64,000 nt of DNA from Streptococcus parasanguinis CC87K (GCF_000507765.1 NZ_KI669401.1:310001-374000); one strand, 5' to 3'; positions 47,223 to 61,479 are shown, counted from the first letter of the stretch. Program-made: numbers and translations. Notes: generated from the sequence alone by a model not told the origin.

Positions 47223-47254
47223 AGAAGTATCTTATCAGTAAAGGAGCCTAGAAA

Positions 47255-47593
47255 ATGGCAAATATTTATGATGTAGCAAACGAACTCTCTCGGACCCTGC
47301 GAGACCTTCCTGAATACAAGGCTGTCGTAGAAAGCAAGCAAGCGATCGAAGCGAATCCAGAAGCGAAAACGCTGTTTGACGAATACGTCGCTTTCCAAAA
47401 TCAACTGCAAGGCTTGATGCAATCCGGTCAACTTCCAACAGAAGCTGTGCAACAAGAAATGAAGGACTATATGGAAAAAATCCAAGCAAGTCCGATTGTG
47501 AATGAATTTTTCACCAAACAACAGCAATTGTCTATTTATCTTGCAGATCTTGAAAAGATCATCTTTGAGCCGATTCAAGATTTATACAAATAA
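47255..47593 (+). CDS. YlbF/YmcA family protein
   Basis: 112 residues, all-helical: IYDVANELSRTLRDLPEYKA, FDEYVAFQNQLQGLMQSG, FFTKQQQLSIYLADLEKIIF. Members in Bacillus form the Y-complex affecting RNase Y and RNA maturation; the streptococcal role is less clear. AAAGGAG precedes the ATG. It sits between tyrA and aroA, as in other streptococci, and ends at a terminator. Confidence 0.9.
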   Translation: MANIYDVANELSRTLRDLPEYKAVVESKQAIEANPEAKTLFDEYVAFQNQLQGLMQSGQLPTEAVQQEMKDYMEKIQASPIVNEFFTKQQQLSIYLADLEKIIFEPIQDLYK

Positions 47594-47600
47594 GAACCAC

Positions 47601-47632
47601 TACCAGAGTTGTCATTTCGACTCTGGTATTTT
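47601..47632 (+). terminator. Terminator after the YlbF/YmcA gene
   Basis: TACCAGAGT (47601-47609) and ACTCTGGTA (47620-47628) pair perfectly, then TTTTC. Confidence 0.8.
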
Positions 47633-47709
47633 CGTTCGCCACTAGAAGAAAAGAGGCTCAAAAAAAGCTAGGAAACATTCGTTTTTTGTTCCAAATTTTG
47701 GATCAAAAA

Positions 47710-49517
<1,808 letters not shown>

Positions 49518-49527
<10 letters not shown>

Positions 49528-50372
49528 GCTATCTAGGTCCCAAGGGATCTTTTACCCATGATGTGGCGATACATAGTTTTCCAACTTCTGAACGCATCGC
49601 TTATCGAACGATCACAGATGTTATTAAGGCCTATGAAAATCAAGAAATCGATTTTGCAGTCGTCCCCGTTGAAAACTCTATTGAAGGTAGTGTCCACGAG
49701 ACGATTGATTACCTCTTTCACCAGGGGACCATCCAGGCCGTTGCAGAAGTGGTCTATCCCATCAAGCAACAGCTCTTGATGGCTAGAAAAGATCGGCCTA
49801 TTCGAACGGTCTATTCACATCCACAGGCCTTGGCCCAAGGGAAGGCTTTTCTAAGGGCCCATTATCCAGATGTGACCATGGAAATGACGGCTTCAACAGC
49901 CTATGCAGCCCGCTATGTAGCAGAACATCCAGAATTGGAGATTGCAGCTATTGCCCCTCTGGCAGCAGCCAGTGAGTACGGTTTAGAAGTCCAGGCCAAA
50001 GACATCCAAGAAATCGAGGACAACTACACGCGTTTTTGGATTTTAGGGGCAAAAGAGCCCTTGATTTCAGAAACTTTGAATCTTTCGAGTCAAAAGATTA
50101 GCTTGGCTTTAACCTTGCCAAGTAACCTGGCTGGAGCCCTCTATAAGGGGTTGTCCACCTTTGCTTGGCGGGGAATCAATTTAACCAAGATTGAAAGTCG
50201 CCCTCTAAAAACAGCTTTAGGAGAATACTTTTTCATTATTGACCTCCTAAATGAAGCGCCTGATCTAGTGCACTTTGCCTATCAAGAATTAGACAGTCTG
50301 GGCATTCAGACAAAAGTCTTGGGTCAGTATCAGGTCTATACCATAAAAGATAACGGAATGGAGAAAAGATGA
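49518..50372 (+). CDS. pheA: Prephenate dehydratase
   Basis: 284 residues. The catalytic domain opens VGYLGPKGSFTHDVAI and shows VPVENSIEGSVHETIDYL and EDNYTRFWILG; the ACT domain follows (about 195-275, LALTLPSNLAGALYKGLSTF and KIESRPLKTALGEYFFIID), where phenylalanine is expected to inhibit. It makes phenylpyruvate from prephenate. No chorismate mutase domain is fused, as is usual in streptococci. Confidence 0.96.
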
Positions 50373-51685
50373 GTAACGAATCCAACTTTCTATCTCACCA
50401 TGAGCGAAAGCGATTAGAGTACTTATACTCAAATTTTCATTATTTGAATGAACGAGAACAACTAGAATACAATTATTTGCTCAAAAAAAGCCAAGGAGCT
50501 TATGAGGAAACAGAACCCCTTCAACAGCCTGAAGTAGCTGCTACTGAAGAAGTGCAAGGGGAGATTGCTGAACCGATTGGTGACCTTCCTGTTTACCAAT
50601 CACGTAGCAGAAAAACAAAGAAAAAAGCAGTCGCTGCGACGAGCGATCTACCTAAGAAACCACGGAAAAAGATCCGCGTCAAGCGGATCCTCAAGTGGAT
50701 AGCTCTCTTTTTCTTGCTCATTATCGGTGGCATGGTCTTTATGTTTGTGAAAGGCCTCAACAGTAAACCAGCTGGTAAAGATGCCAAGCCTGCTGTCGTA
50801 GAGAAATTTAACGGCAAGAAGTCGCGAGATGGGGTCAATATTCTGATCTTGGGGACAGATGGTCGGATCGGTGAGAAGTCAGATGAAACCCGGACAGACT
50901 CCATCATGGTGGTCAATGTCAATAACAAAGAAGGCAAGATCAAGATGGTCAGCTTCATGCGGGATACACTGGTCCATATAGATGGTGTCAGCCAGCAAAA
51001 TATTCCTGAATATGATGGCTACTATGACCAGAAGCTCAATACTGCCTTCACCATCGGGGAGCAAAATAACAACCAAGGGGCTGAATTGGTGCGTCAGATG
51101 CTCAAAGATAACTTTGACATTGACATCCAATATTACGCCATGGTCGATTTCAAGACCTTTGCGACAGCGATCGATACCCTCTTCCCGAATGGGGTCGAGA
51201 TGAATGCGCAGTTTTCAACAGTTGATGGCGAAAAGGTCAGTGAAGTGGAAGTGCCAGACGATTTGAACATGAAAGACGGTGTCGTTCCGCAACAAACCAT
51301 CAAGGTTGGAAAGCAACGGATGGATGGCCGGACTCTTCTCAATTACTCGCGTTTCCGTAAGGATGATGAAGGGGACTTTGGTCGGACCCGTCGCCAACAA
51401 GAGGTCATGTCTGCTATCATGCATCAGATCAAGGATCCAACCAAACTCTTTACGGGATCAGAAGCCCTCGGGAAAGTCTTTGCTATGACGTCTACCAATG
51501 TACCTTTCTCCTTCCTATTGACCAATGGACTTGGCCTAGTCGGTAGTGCTGGAAAAGGAATTGAACGAGTGACCATCCCAGAAAACGGGGATTGGGTCGA
51601 TGCCTACGATATGTATGGTGGCCAAGGCTTGCTCGTCGATTTCGATGCTTATAAAAAGAAATTGTACCAAATGGGACTGAGATGA
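50369..51685 (+). CDS. psr: LytR-CpsA-Psr family wall-polymer ligase
   Basis: 438 residues: a cytoplasmic N-terminus with acidic and basic tracts, one transmembrane helix (about 109-127), and an extracellular LCP domain with ILILGTDGRIGEKSDETRTD (Asp and Arg for pyrophosphate binding), IKMVSFMRDTLVHI, YYAMVDFKTF and RFRKDDEGDFGRTRRQQEVM. LCP proteins attach teichoic acids or polysaccharides from lipid carriers to peptidoglycan, so it could attach the rhamnan made by the first locus. Overlaps pheA by four bases. Confidence 0.92.
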   Translation: MSNESNFLSHHERKRLEYLYSNFHYLNEREQLEYNYLLKKSQGAYEETEPLQQPEVAATEEVQGEIAEPIGDLPVYQSRSRKTKKKAVAATSDLPKKPRKKIRVKRILKWIALFFLLIIGGMVFMFVKGLNSKPAGKDAKPAVVEKFNGKKSRDGVNILILGTDGRIGEKSDETRTDSIMVVNVNNKEGKIKMVSFMRDTLVHIDGVSQQNIPEYDGYYDQKLNTAFTIGEQNNNQGAELVRQMLKDNFDIDIQYYAMVDFKTFATAIDTLFPNGVEMNAQFSTVDGEKVSEVEVPDDLNMKDGVVPQQTIKVGKQRMDGRTLLNYSRFRKDDEGDFGRTRRQQEVMSAIMHQIKDPTKLFTGSEALGKVFAMTSTNVPFSFLLTNGLGLVGSAGKGIERVTIPENGDWVDAYDMYGGQGLLVDFDAYKKKLYQMGLR

Positions 51686-51691
51686 TATAAT
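51662..51691 (+). promoter_or_regulatory. rlmCD promoter
   Basis: TTGTAC (51662-51667), 18 bases, extended -10 TGATATAAT with TATAAT at 51686-51691, spanning the psr stop codon. Confidence 0.55.
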
Positions 51692-51728
51692 AAGGGGATA
51701 GGAGTTTTGGACTCCACCCCTTTTAATT
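51692..51728 (+). terminator. Terminator after psr
   Basis: AAGGGG plus AGGAGT pair with ACTCC and CCCCTTTT around TTTGG. It partly overlaps the start region of the rlmCD transcript. Confidence 0.8.
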
Positions 51729-51741
51729 TGTAGAAAGATAG

Positions 51742-53106
<1,365 letters not shown>

Positions 53107-53108
53107 TC

Positions 53109-53135
53109 CTCAAAAGGTTTCCCAAACCTTTTGAG
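53109..53135 (+). repeat. Perfect 12-bp inverted repeat after rlmCD
   Basis: CTCAAAAGGTTT, CCC, AAACCTTTTGAG: a perfect 12-base stem with a 3-base loop, without a T run. It lies exactly between the two copies of the rlmCD end. Confidence 0.75.
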
Positions 53136-53136
53136 T

Positions 53137-53184
53137 CCACAGACGCATCACGTGGAGTGTGTTGCTCTGCTCGTAAAAACCTAG
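53137..53184 (+). pseudogene. Second copy of the rlmCD 3' end
   Basis: CCACAGACGCATCACGTGGA and onward encodes [15 protein letters not shown] and a TAG stop, nearly the same as [16 protein letters not shown] at the true rlmCD end (53056-53106). The first 26 bases differ at only two positions. It has no start and is a fragment, most simply a relic of an element that integrated into the gene end and brought its own copy, or of a lost paralog. Confidence 0.7.
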
Positions 53185-53209
53185 AAACCTTTGAACGCAA
53201 GGGAGTTTG

Positions 53210-53234
53210 AAAAGCCTTGATTGCAAGGCTTTTT
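53210..53234 (+). terminator. Terminator after the rlmCD fragment
   Basis: AAAAGCCTTG, ATTG, CAAGGCTTTTT: a compact stem followed by a T run. Confidence 0.85.
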
Positions 53235-53242
53235 GTATTGGC

Positions 53243-53383
53243 GTGGGGAAGTATCAGAGTGAGAAAATTTTTGGAATGAATAGAAGTGATAGCTAGAAAT
53301 TATCAGTTTCTATTTCCATTTACCCTGTGGGTACGTGTTTGTTTCCATTGACAAGGAGTTTATGGGAATAGAAACGTCCCCAC
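53243..53383. repeat. Nested inverted-repeat structure
   Basis: Outer arms GTGGGGA (53243-53249) and TCCCCAC (53377-53383), inner arms GTTTCTATTTCCAT (53306-53319) and ATGGGAATAGAAAC (53362-53375, 13 of 14 paired), and a small TACCC/GGGTA hairpin inside. No gene is evident. It may be a small mobile element relic or a structured RNA. The stretch from here to 53500 otherwise holds nothing recognisable. Confidence 0.45.
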
Positions 53384-53497
53384 CTTACATATCTCCAGAA
53401 TGGACGATTGAAATTGAGACAATTTAATAGAGATAAGCTCTTGTTATGTTTCTTTTAAGTCAATAAACTAACAATACTCAAAGTATGCTCAAAAATA

Positions 53498-53506
53498 TGA
53501 TATAAT
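53498..53506 (+). promoter_or_regulatory. Promoter of the RpiR pair
   Basis: Extended -10 TGATATAAT with TATAAT at 53501-53506. The leader is about 200 bases. Confidence 0.55.
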
Positions 53507-53560
53507 CTAGAACATAAGGCAATACTGTTTTAAAGTATTTTCTCTTAACCATGTCTCGTT

Positions 53561-53579
53561 AGACAAATCTGATTCGTCT
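53561..53579 (+). promoter_or_regulatory. 19-bp pseudo-palindrome, possible operator
   Basis: AGACAAATC T GATTCGTCT: nine-base arms with one wobble mismatch around a single base. The loop is too small for RNA, so a dimer-binding DNA site is more likely, perhaps for one of the two RpiR proteins downstream. Confidence 0.4.
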
Positions 53580-53713
53580 GGTTTTCTAATAGATTTTAAT
53601 GCTGACTTGGTTTTATAGCCATTATGCTCTCCATTATTTTAGTGTAGAACACTTTGGTTATTAGTTTTTTGTTACATTGTAAGCAAATCAATAGAGATAG
53701 AAAAAGGGATTAT

Positions 53714-54436
53714 ATGTTTAGTTATGAGGTTGTAGCAAGTTTTAACGACTTAGAAAATGCTATTTATACAACTATTTTAGAAAATGAAAATATATCCTCT
53801 ATGACAATCAAGGAATTGGCCCAACTTGCACATGTATCAGTTGGAACCGTACAACGATTTTGCAAGCATCTAGGATTTGATGGATATAGCCATTTTAAGA
53901 TTGCTTATAAAGAATATTTAAAAAATGAGCAAATTATTTTAAACAATCAAGACAATAATTCTTTGAAGCTATTCATTGATTATACTGAGCAAGATACTTT
54001 TTTGCAGCTGATTATGGAGGCTGTGGCAATCTTAAAGAACGTTGAACAGATTGTTTTTGTCGGAATTGGTTCCTCTGGAACTTTAGGTCGATATGGAGCG
54101 CGCTATTTTTCAAATATTGGCAAATTTAGTATGTGTATTGAAGATCCTTGGCAACCAGTGCTACAAAACAGTATGGAAAAAACTTGTGTCATTGCCTTAT
54201 CCGAATCTGGTGAGACTTCTCAAACATTGAAAATTGTACAAAAATTAAAGGAAAAAGGTTGTCCAGTTATTGCCATCACAAATACATTGGAATCAACATT
54301 GTCAAGGCTATCTGATTGCTCCATAACCTATCATGTTCCTCAATTATTTTTAAATGGGTTTAATATTACGACGCAGGTACCTGTTATTCTCATTATTGAA
54401 ATGTTAATGAAACAACTATATACTACAAAAGCATAA
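53714..54436 (+). CDS. RpiR/MurR family regulator 1
   Basis: 240 residues from the ATG at 53714 after AAAGGGAT. N-terminal HTH (TIKELAQLAHVSVGTVQRFC, about 34-53) and a C-terminal SIS domain (FVGIGSSGTLGRYGARYFS, CVIALSESGETSQTLKI) that binds phosphosugars. Members switch sugar genes on or off according to a phosphorylated ligand. It lies eight bases before a second RpiR gene and upstream of a beta-glucoside PTS operon, the likely target; this is inference. Confidence 0.88.
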   Translation: MFSYEVVASFNDLENAIYTTILENENISSMTIKELAQLAHVSVGTVQRFCKHLGFDGYSHFKIAYKEYLKNEQIILNNQDNNSLKLFIDYTEQDTFLQLIMEAVAILKNVEQIVFVGIGSSGTLGRYGARYFSNIGKFSMCIEDPWQPVLQNSMEKTCVIALSESGETSQTLKIVQKLKEKGCPVIAITNTLESTLSRLSDCSITYHVPQLFLNGFNITTQVPVILIIEMLMKQLYTTKA

Positions 54437-54444
54437 GGGTGTCT

Positions 54445-56776
<2,332 letters not shown>

Positions 56777-56788
56777 GGAGTAATTAAA

Positions 56789-57091
56789 ATGAATATTGGA
56801 TTGTTTTGTGCAGCAGGTATGTCAACAAGTATTTTGGTTGAGCGTATGAAAGAAGCGGCTCAGAAAAAAGGGAAAGATGCAACAATTGCAGCTTATTCCA
56901 TCAGTGAATTGGAACAAAGAGTTGGAGATATTGATGTGGCTCTATTAGGCCCACAGGTTGGTTTCCAACTTGAAAAAGCAAAAGAAATTTGTGCTTCTCA
57001 CAATGTTCCTGTAGAAGTGATTGCAATGGCTGATTATGGCACTGTAAACGGTATGGCAGTTCTTAAACAAGCTTACATGATGAAAAAATAA
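56789..57091 (+). CDS. PTS lactose/cellobiose-type IIB component
   Basis: 100 residues. The N-terminus NIGLFCAAGMSTSILVERM carries the phosphorylated Cys (residue 7) in the CxxGMST loop of the Lac/Cel IIB family. It passes phosphate from IIA to the sugar. AAGGAG precedes the ATG. Second gene of the operon. Confidence 0.94.
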   Translation: MNIGLFCAAGMSTSILVERMKEAAQKKGKDATIAAYSISELEQRVGDIDVALLGPQVGFQLEKAKEICASHNVPVEVIAMADYGTVNGMAVLKQAYMMKK

Positions 57092-57101
57092 GGAGAAGAT
57101 G

Positions 57102-58415
57102 ATGAAGGATAAACTAATTAAAAAGTTTGTTGATCGGATGATGGCCTTTGTCAATACCAAAGGTGTAACAGCGATAAAAGATGGTATTGTTTTCTCTATG
57201 CCATTGTTGATTGTTGGCTCCATCTTTCTTATCTTGGCCAATTTTCCAGTTCCAGCTCTAGCAACGATGTTAGAAACTAGTGGTATTACCCCTGTTCTCA
57301 ATCAAGCAATTGGTGCGACCTTTAATATCAGTGCGATTGTAACAGTCATTGGGATTGCGTATACCTATGCTAAGCTAGAAAAACAGGAGCCGCTTGGGGC
57401 AGGTGTCATTGCCTTAGCAGTTTTCTTGCTAATCCAGCCCTCCAGTTTGATTTCTAAAAATGGGGATGTAGTTGGTAACATTATTCTGAAGGATTGGACT
57501 TCCGGGAAAGGGATGATTGGTGCCATTATCGTTGGTTTGATTGTAGGAGCAAGCTATTCTTGGTTTTTGAAGAAAAATATCAAAATCAAAATGCCAGATG
57601 GCGTACCAACTGGTGTAGCCAACGCATTTTCAGCCTTGATTCCTGCTACTGTTATCATCACAGCGGCAACGATCTTTGTCGGACTTGTTGAACAATTGTT
57701 TAAGGTCACAACGATTGAAGTGATTTATAATCTTATTCAAACACCAATGCAAGGCTTGACTGACTCATTGTTTGGTGCGGTGCTTATGTGTTTCCTTGTA
57801 CCATTCTTATGGATGTTTGGGGTGCACGGCTCAACTGTAGTTGGTGGCATCATGAGTGGCTTGCTACAGGCGAATGCTTTGGAAAACCAAGCCATTTTAG
57901 ATAAGGGCCTTGAATTAAATCTAGCCAATGGTGGTCATATTGTGACGATTCAATTTTTTGATCAATTTATCAATGTTACAGGTGCCGGGATTACGATTGG
58001 TTTGGTAGTTTACATGGTTGCATTTGCAAAATCAAAACAACTAAAAATTCTTGGACGTCTTGAAATGGTTCCAGCCATCTTTAATATCAATGAGCCGGTG
58101 CTCTTTGGTTTGCCGATTGTAATGAATCCAGTTTTAGCAATTCCCTTTATATTAACGCCTATTTTATCTTGTATCATCCAGTATTCAGCGATTTATTTTG
58201 GACTGACACCTATGTATGGTGCCGTTCAAGTTCCGTGGACTTGTCCTCCAATTATTTCAGGATTTATCATCGGTGGTTGGAAAACAGCCTTGTTGCAAAC
58301 ACTTATTTTGGTTATGTCTTTCTTTGTTTATTATCCGTTTATTAAACAGATGGATAAACAAGCTTTACAAGCTGAAATACAAGAAACAAGCGATTTAGAA
58401 GACGAAGATTGGTAA
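57102..58415 (+). CDS. PTS cellobiose-type IIC permease
   Basis: 437 residues, about ten transmembrane helices, with IVFSMPLLIVGSIFLILANF, LWMFGVHGSTVVGGIMSG and FNINEPVLFGLPIVMNP (the conserved NEP loop) typical of the Lac-family IIC. It imports a beta-disaccharide and presents it for phosphorylation. The second of two tandem ATGs (57102) is better spaced from AGGAGA. Order IIB-IIC-IIA. Confidence 0.94.
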   Translation: MKDKLIKKFVDRMMAFVNTKGVTAIKDGIVFSMPLLIVGSIFLILANFPVPALATMLETSGITPVLNQAIGATFNISAIVTVIGIAYTYAKLEKQEPLGAGVIALAVFLLIQPSSLISKNGDVVGNIILKDWTSGKGMIGAIIVGLIVGASYSWFLKKNIKIKMPDGVPTGVANAFSALIPATVIITAATIFVGLVEQLFKVTTIEVIYNLIQTPMQGLTDSLFGAVLMCFLVPFLWMFGVHGSTVVGGIMSGLLQANALENQAILDKGLELNLANGGHIVTIQFFDQFINVTGAGITIGLVVYMVAFAKSKQLKILGRLEMVPAIFNINEPVLFGLPIVMNPVLAIPFILTPILSCIIQYSAIYFGLTPMYGAVQVPWTCPPIISGFIIGGWKTALLQTLILVMSFFVYYPFIKQMDKQALQAEIQETSDLEDEDW

Positions 58416-58428
58416 GAGAGGCATTAAA

Positions 58429-58749
58429 ATGGACGAAAAAGTACTCGAAGTGTGTTTTCAAATTATCACCTATGTAGGAACAGCAAAATCTATGTACATC
58501 GATGCTATTCAATTGGCTAAGCAGGGTGAATTTGAGCAGGCTAAAGATAGAATTAAACAAGGCGAAGAAGCATTTGTACAGGGACACAATGCTCACCACT
58601 CACTTTTGACAAAAGAAATGAATGGGGAATTAAACCAAACAGGTCTAATTCTGATGCACGCTGAGGATCAGTTATTGAGTGCAGAAGGTTTTCGAACGAT
58701 TGCTGAGGAATTTATAGCAGTCTATAAACGCTTTGAGGAAGGTAAATAG
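58429..58749 (+). CDS. PTS lactose/cellobiose-type IIA component
   Basis: 106 residues, helical: VCFQIITYVGTAKSMYIDAI, FVQGHNAHHSLLTKEM (with the phosphorylated His, about residue 72-78) and ILMHAEDQLLSAEGFR. It accepts phosphate from HPr and gives it to IIB. Last gene of the operon, followed by a broken sucrose phosphorylase. Confidence 0.93.
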   Translation: MDEKVLEVCFQIITYVGTAKSMYIDAIQLAKQGEFEQAKDRIKQGEEAFVQGHNAHHSLLTKEMNGELNQTGLILMHAEDQLLSAEGFRTIAEEFIAVYKRFEEGK

Positions 58750-58777
58750 AGCAAGTTATGAAAGTAAAAATTAAGCA

Positions 58778-59164
58778 ATGTTAATTACCTATTCAGACAG
58801 TCTTGGAAAAAATCTGAAAGACTTGAAGCAGGTCTTAGAAGGCCCTTTGAAAGATGTGGTCGGTGGTGTCCACATTCTTCCCTTCTTTCCATCGTCAGGC
58901 GACCGCGGGTTTGCACCCGTGGACTATACCAAGGTTGATGAGGGTTTTGGAGATTGGAGCGATATTGAGGCACTCAGTCAAGACTACTATCTCATGTTTG
59001 ATTTCATGATTAACCATATCTCAGCCAAGTCGCCTTATTTCCTTGATTTCCTAGAAAAGAAAGATGATCCGCCCATGCGACAAGGTGAAACCGAAGGTCG
59101 AGAAGGTATCATGGGGTATAGGTCTCATAGAATGAGGAGGGAAACAGACGAAACGATACGGTAA
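58778..59164 (+). pseudogene. gtfA: Truncated sucrose phosphorylase
   Basis: The first ~100 residues match the N-terminus of sucrose phosphorylase ([57 protein letters not shown]), normally about 480 residues. After DFLEKKDD the match ends abruptly and unrelated residues run to a stop. No ribosome site is at the start; an ATG at 58758 reads MKVKIKQ and would need a one-base shift to join, so the start may be damaged too. The enzyme would split sucrose with phosphate; here it cannot be active. Confidence 0.8.
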
Positions 59165-59209
59165 CAGAGAACTGCATAGTGTGGTGATGCCTTTTACCGA
59201 CTGATATAG

Positions 59210-59362
59210 GATTGTAGAGATGGTAAACTGGATAGGATTTTGGTCAAGTTGAGTAGTTATTTTGACAGGAATATCATGTGCCAATTTCTCGACAACATCA
59301 CAATCTCAGGAAGTGGGCAGATTCCTGTAACTTTCCTTGAAGGAAGAGAAGTTGACTTGTAG
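59210..59362 (+). pseudogene. Unidentified coding remnant
   Basis: An open frame ends in DRNIMCQFLDNITISGSGQI followed by PVTFLEGREVDL and a stop just before a terminator, which looks like the C-terminus of a lost gene. The pattern (FDxNI, hydrophobic, VTFLEG) is somewhat like the C-terminal ends of large serine recombinases, but this is a weak resemblance. No start or upstream domain remains. Confidence 0.35.
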
Positions 59363-59363
59363 G

Positions 59364-59392
59364 AAACTGCAATCGAAAGGTTGCAGTTTTTT
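59364..59392 (+). terminator. Terminator after the remnant
   Basis: AAACTGCAA (59364-59372) and TTGCAGTTT (59381-59389) pair perfectly, followed by T residues. Confidence 0.85.
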
Positions 59393-59403
59393 GTGTTGTT
59401 TCG

Positions 59404-59412
59404 TGGTATAAT
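59404..59412 (+). promoter_or_regulatory. Promoter of the zinc-ribbon gene
   Basis: Extended -10 TGGTATAAT with TATAAT at 59407-59412, about 50 bases upstream of the start. Confidence 0.6.
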
Positions 59413-59463
59413 ATGCTAAAACGATAAACGGTAAGATTGGTTACTAGCTGTAGGAGTTATATT

Positions 59464-60537
59464 ATGGGTAAGTGGACTTGTCAATGCGGATATCCAATGA
59501 ATGACCATGCTGCTCCAGACCCGAATGCTTTTTCGGTATTCTCGGATGAGTTATGGGAAGAGATAACGGATACCGCAGATGAAAATAATAAGATTGATTA
59601 TTATGATATTACTGATGCTTCGTACTATGCTTGGCAATGTCCAAATTGTCATAGCTTGATGGTATTCGGTGAGGATGAGAATCCAAATCGTTATACTTTC
59701 TATAAGTGGATAGATTTAGATAGTAAAGAGAAGGAGCTATCTGATCAAGAAACTGATTCAAATTCATCAGATATAGTTTACAGAGTTGCATCAGTCACTT
59801 TTTCAGAGTTTGGTGAGGAATACATCTATATTTGTGAGGATGAATCAATCAGGGAAGACCATTTTGTGGTTGTACCTGTTGGAATCAACGACGTTGAAAA
59901 GATTGCTCATGTTGTGAAGATATATCAGGCTTCGCAAAAAGACATCTCATATCCAATTGACAAGTTAAAGCGTGTGATTAAGCGTTACTCTGATTTTGAT
60001 AAAGGGAAAGCAAGAGAGATTGCAGCTGAATTATTAAGGTCAGGTCGATGTTTGCAAATAAATGATTTTTCTAAATCAGTAGCAACAGACGAATATTTTG
60101 ATATTTTGCACAATAAACTTGGATACTGGTGGTTGGAACTGAATGGCGTTCCCATTCCAATGAAGGTTATCCTATTGAATACCAATTATGAAAAGTATCA
60201 CGTTGACTGCGCTATACATATCAAACCTTACAATATGCACTATAGTACTTTCCAATCGTTAAAGTTATGTACCGACTTTGAGATTGACGCTTCCCGCTGG
60301 GTTGATGTCATTTCTTATGAATATGTTTGGGGAAATTACTGGGAACTTGATGGTATCCAGTTTGGGATAACCTGTCAGGAATCATCAGAGGAGGATGAAG
60401 TGACACTTGGCAAATACAGTCGTGTCCCATATTATAAGGACTGGCATCCAGATTGGAGCTATAGCTACGGTTTTAATGTAGCTTGGAAACCACATGAATC
60501 TGATGAAGACTTATCGGTAGGTTTTTACATTTCTTAA
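59464..60537 (+). CDS. Zinc-ribbon protein of unknown function
   Basis: 357 residues from the ATG at 59464 after TAGGAG. The N-terminus has CQC (residues 6-8) and CPNC (about 58-61), a likely zinc ribbon interrupted by an acidic insert. A second unit (about 105-150: VYRVASVTFSEFGEEYIYIC ... FVVVPVG) is a small beta domain. The C-terminal 160 residues are rich in Trp and Tyr (YWWLELNG, WGNYWELDG, WHPDWSYSYG) and recognised by no family I know. It is soluble and transcribed alone in an accessory region. Confidence 0.7.
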   Translation: MGKWTCQCGYPMNDHAAPDPNAFSVFSDELWEEITDTADENNKIDYYDITDASYYAWQCPNCHSLMVFGEDENPNRYTFYKWIDLDSKEKELSDQETDSNSSDIVYRVASVTFSEFGEEYIYICEDESIREDHFVVVPVGINDVEKIAHVVKIYQASQKDISYPIDKLKRVIKRYSDFDKGKAREIAAELLRSGRCLQINDFSKSVATDEYFDILHNKLGYWWLELNGVPIPMKVILLNTNYEKYHVDCAIHIKPYNMHYSTFQSLKLCTDFEIDASRWVDVISYEYVWGNYWELDGIQFGITCQESSEEDEVTLGKYSRVPYYKDWHPDWSYSYGFNVAWKPHESDEDLSVGFYIS

Positions 60538-60702
60538 AGTGATAAATTCGTTCAATCATATAATAACAAAGCCATACTAGTCACTTTTCGTTCGATAATA
60601 TAGATGTTTGCTAGCATCACATGTTGAGGCAGTATCACTGCTTGTTCAAAATGATTTAATATGGATGTATCTAGTGAAAATCCCACAGTAAGGAGTTTAA
60701 AC

Positions 60703-61479
60703 ATGAAATTCCATGAATTTGGTGATAAGAATTTGCCTCCTATCTTGCTGATACATGGCGGTGGCAGTTCTTGGTGGAATTATCTTCGCCAAGCACGGAT
60801 TTTGTCAGAAGACTACCGTGTTATTCTACCCACTTTGAATGGCCATGGTGAAGAGTATCAACTCGATTATGTTTCTACGGAAGATTCTGCTTTGGAGATC
60901 CTAAACTATATCAAAGCAAACTATGGTGGAAAGTTGTTTGCGATCGGTGGCGTTTCTCTTGGTGGTCAAATTGCTATGGAGCTTTTATCCTTAGACAGCG
61001 AGATAGCTGAGAAGGCCATCATAGACGGAAGCCTCTGTATTCCTCAACCAAGGTTAGCTAAAATCAGCATCTTTCTAGTATCCCTATTTGGTAAACTGAT
61101 GTTCAGTAAATTCTCTTGCAAACTCCAGTTAAGCATGATGGACAAACTCTATCCTAAACTGGCTTATCCAGAGGAGATAAAAGCTTATTATTTGGAGGAT
61201 CTTCCAAGGACGCCTATCAAAACATTGGTGACTATTTACAAAACCTATATGGGGCGTTACAAGCTCAAGGATACGATTTCTGCTAGTAAAGCGCAGGTTC
61301 TGTATATCTACGGTGAAAAAGAATTGAACTGTGTGAAAGCATCGGCGAAATTATTTCAGCAGCTCCATCCCAATACGATCCTGTATGAAGCTAAAGGCTA
61401 TAACCACGGCTATTTATCAGCTTATCTACCTCAAGAGTGGATTGATTTGGTGGTGCCATTTTTGGAGAATAACGATTGA
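60703..61479 (+). CDS. Alpha/beta hydrolase
   Basis: 258 residues from the ATG at 60703, which follows AAGGAG; the frame is open to 60661. ILLIHGGGSSWWNYLRQA is the oxyanion region, IGGVSLGGQIAMELL holds the nucleophile Ser (about 92), and YNHGYLSAY the catalytic His near the end. The substrate is unknown (esterase, lipase or C-C hydrolase). No signal peptide. Ends 32 bases before a DUF4336 gene. Confidence 0.87.
   Translation: MKFHEFGDKNLPPILLIHGGGSSWWNYLRQARILSEDYRVILPTLNGHGEEYQLDYVSTEDSALEILNYIKANYGGKLFAIGGVSLGGQIAMELLSLDSEIAEKAIIDGSLCIPQPRLAKISIFLVSLFGKLMFSKFSCKLQLSMMDKLYPKLAYPEEIKAYYLEDLPRTPIKTLVTIYKTYMGRYKLKDTISASKAQVLYIYGEKELNCVKASAKLFQQLHPNTILYEAKGYNHGYLSAYLPQEWIDLVVPFLENND

Noticed and set aside
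53300-53420. T-box or sugar-responsive RNA element upstream of the RpiR pair
   Set aside because: No T-box sequence or RAT-type antiterminator site could be recognised; only inverted repeats are visible.
59051-59284. Minus-strand frame across the sucrose phosphorylase remnant
   Set aside because: No family resemblance and no ribosome site; it spans the junction of two fragments by chance.
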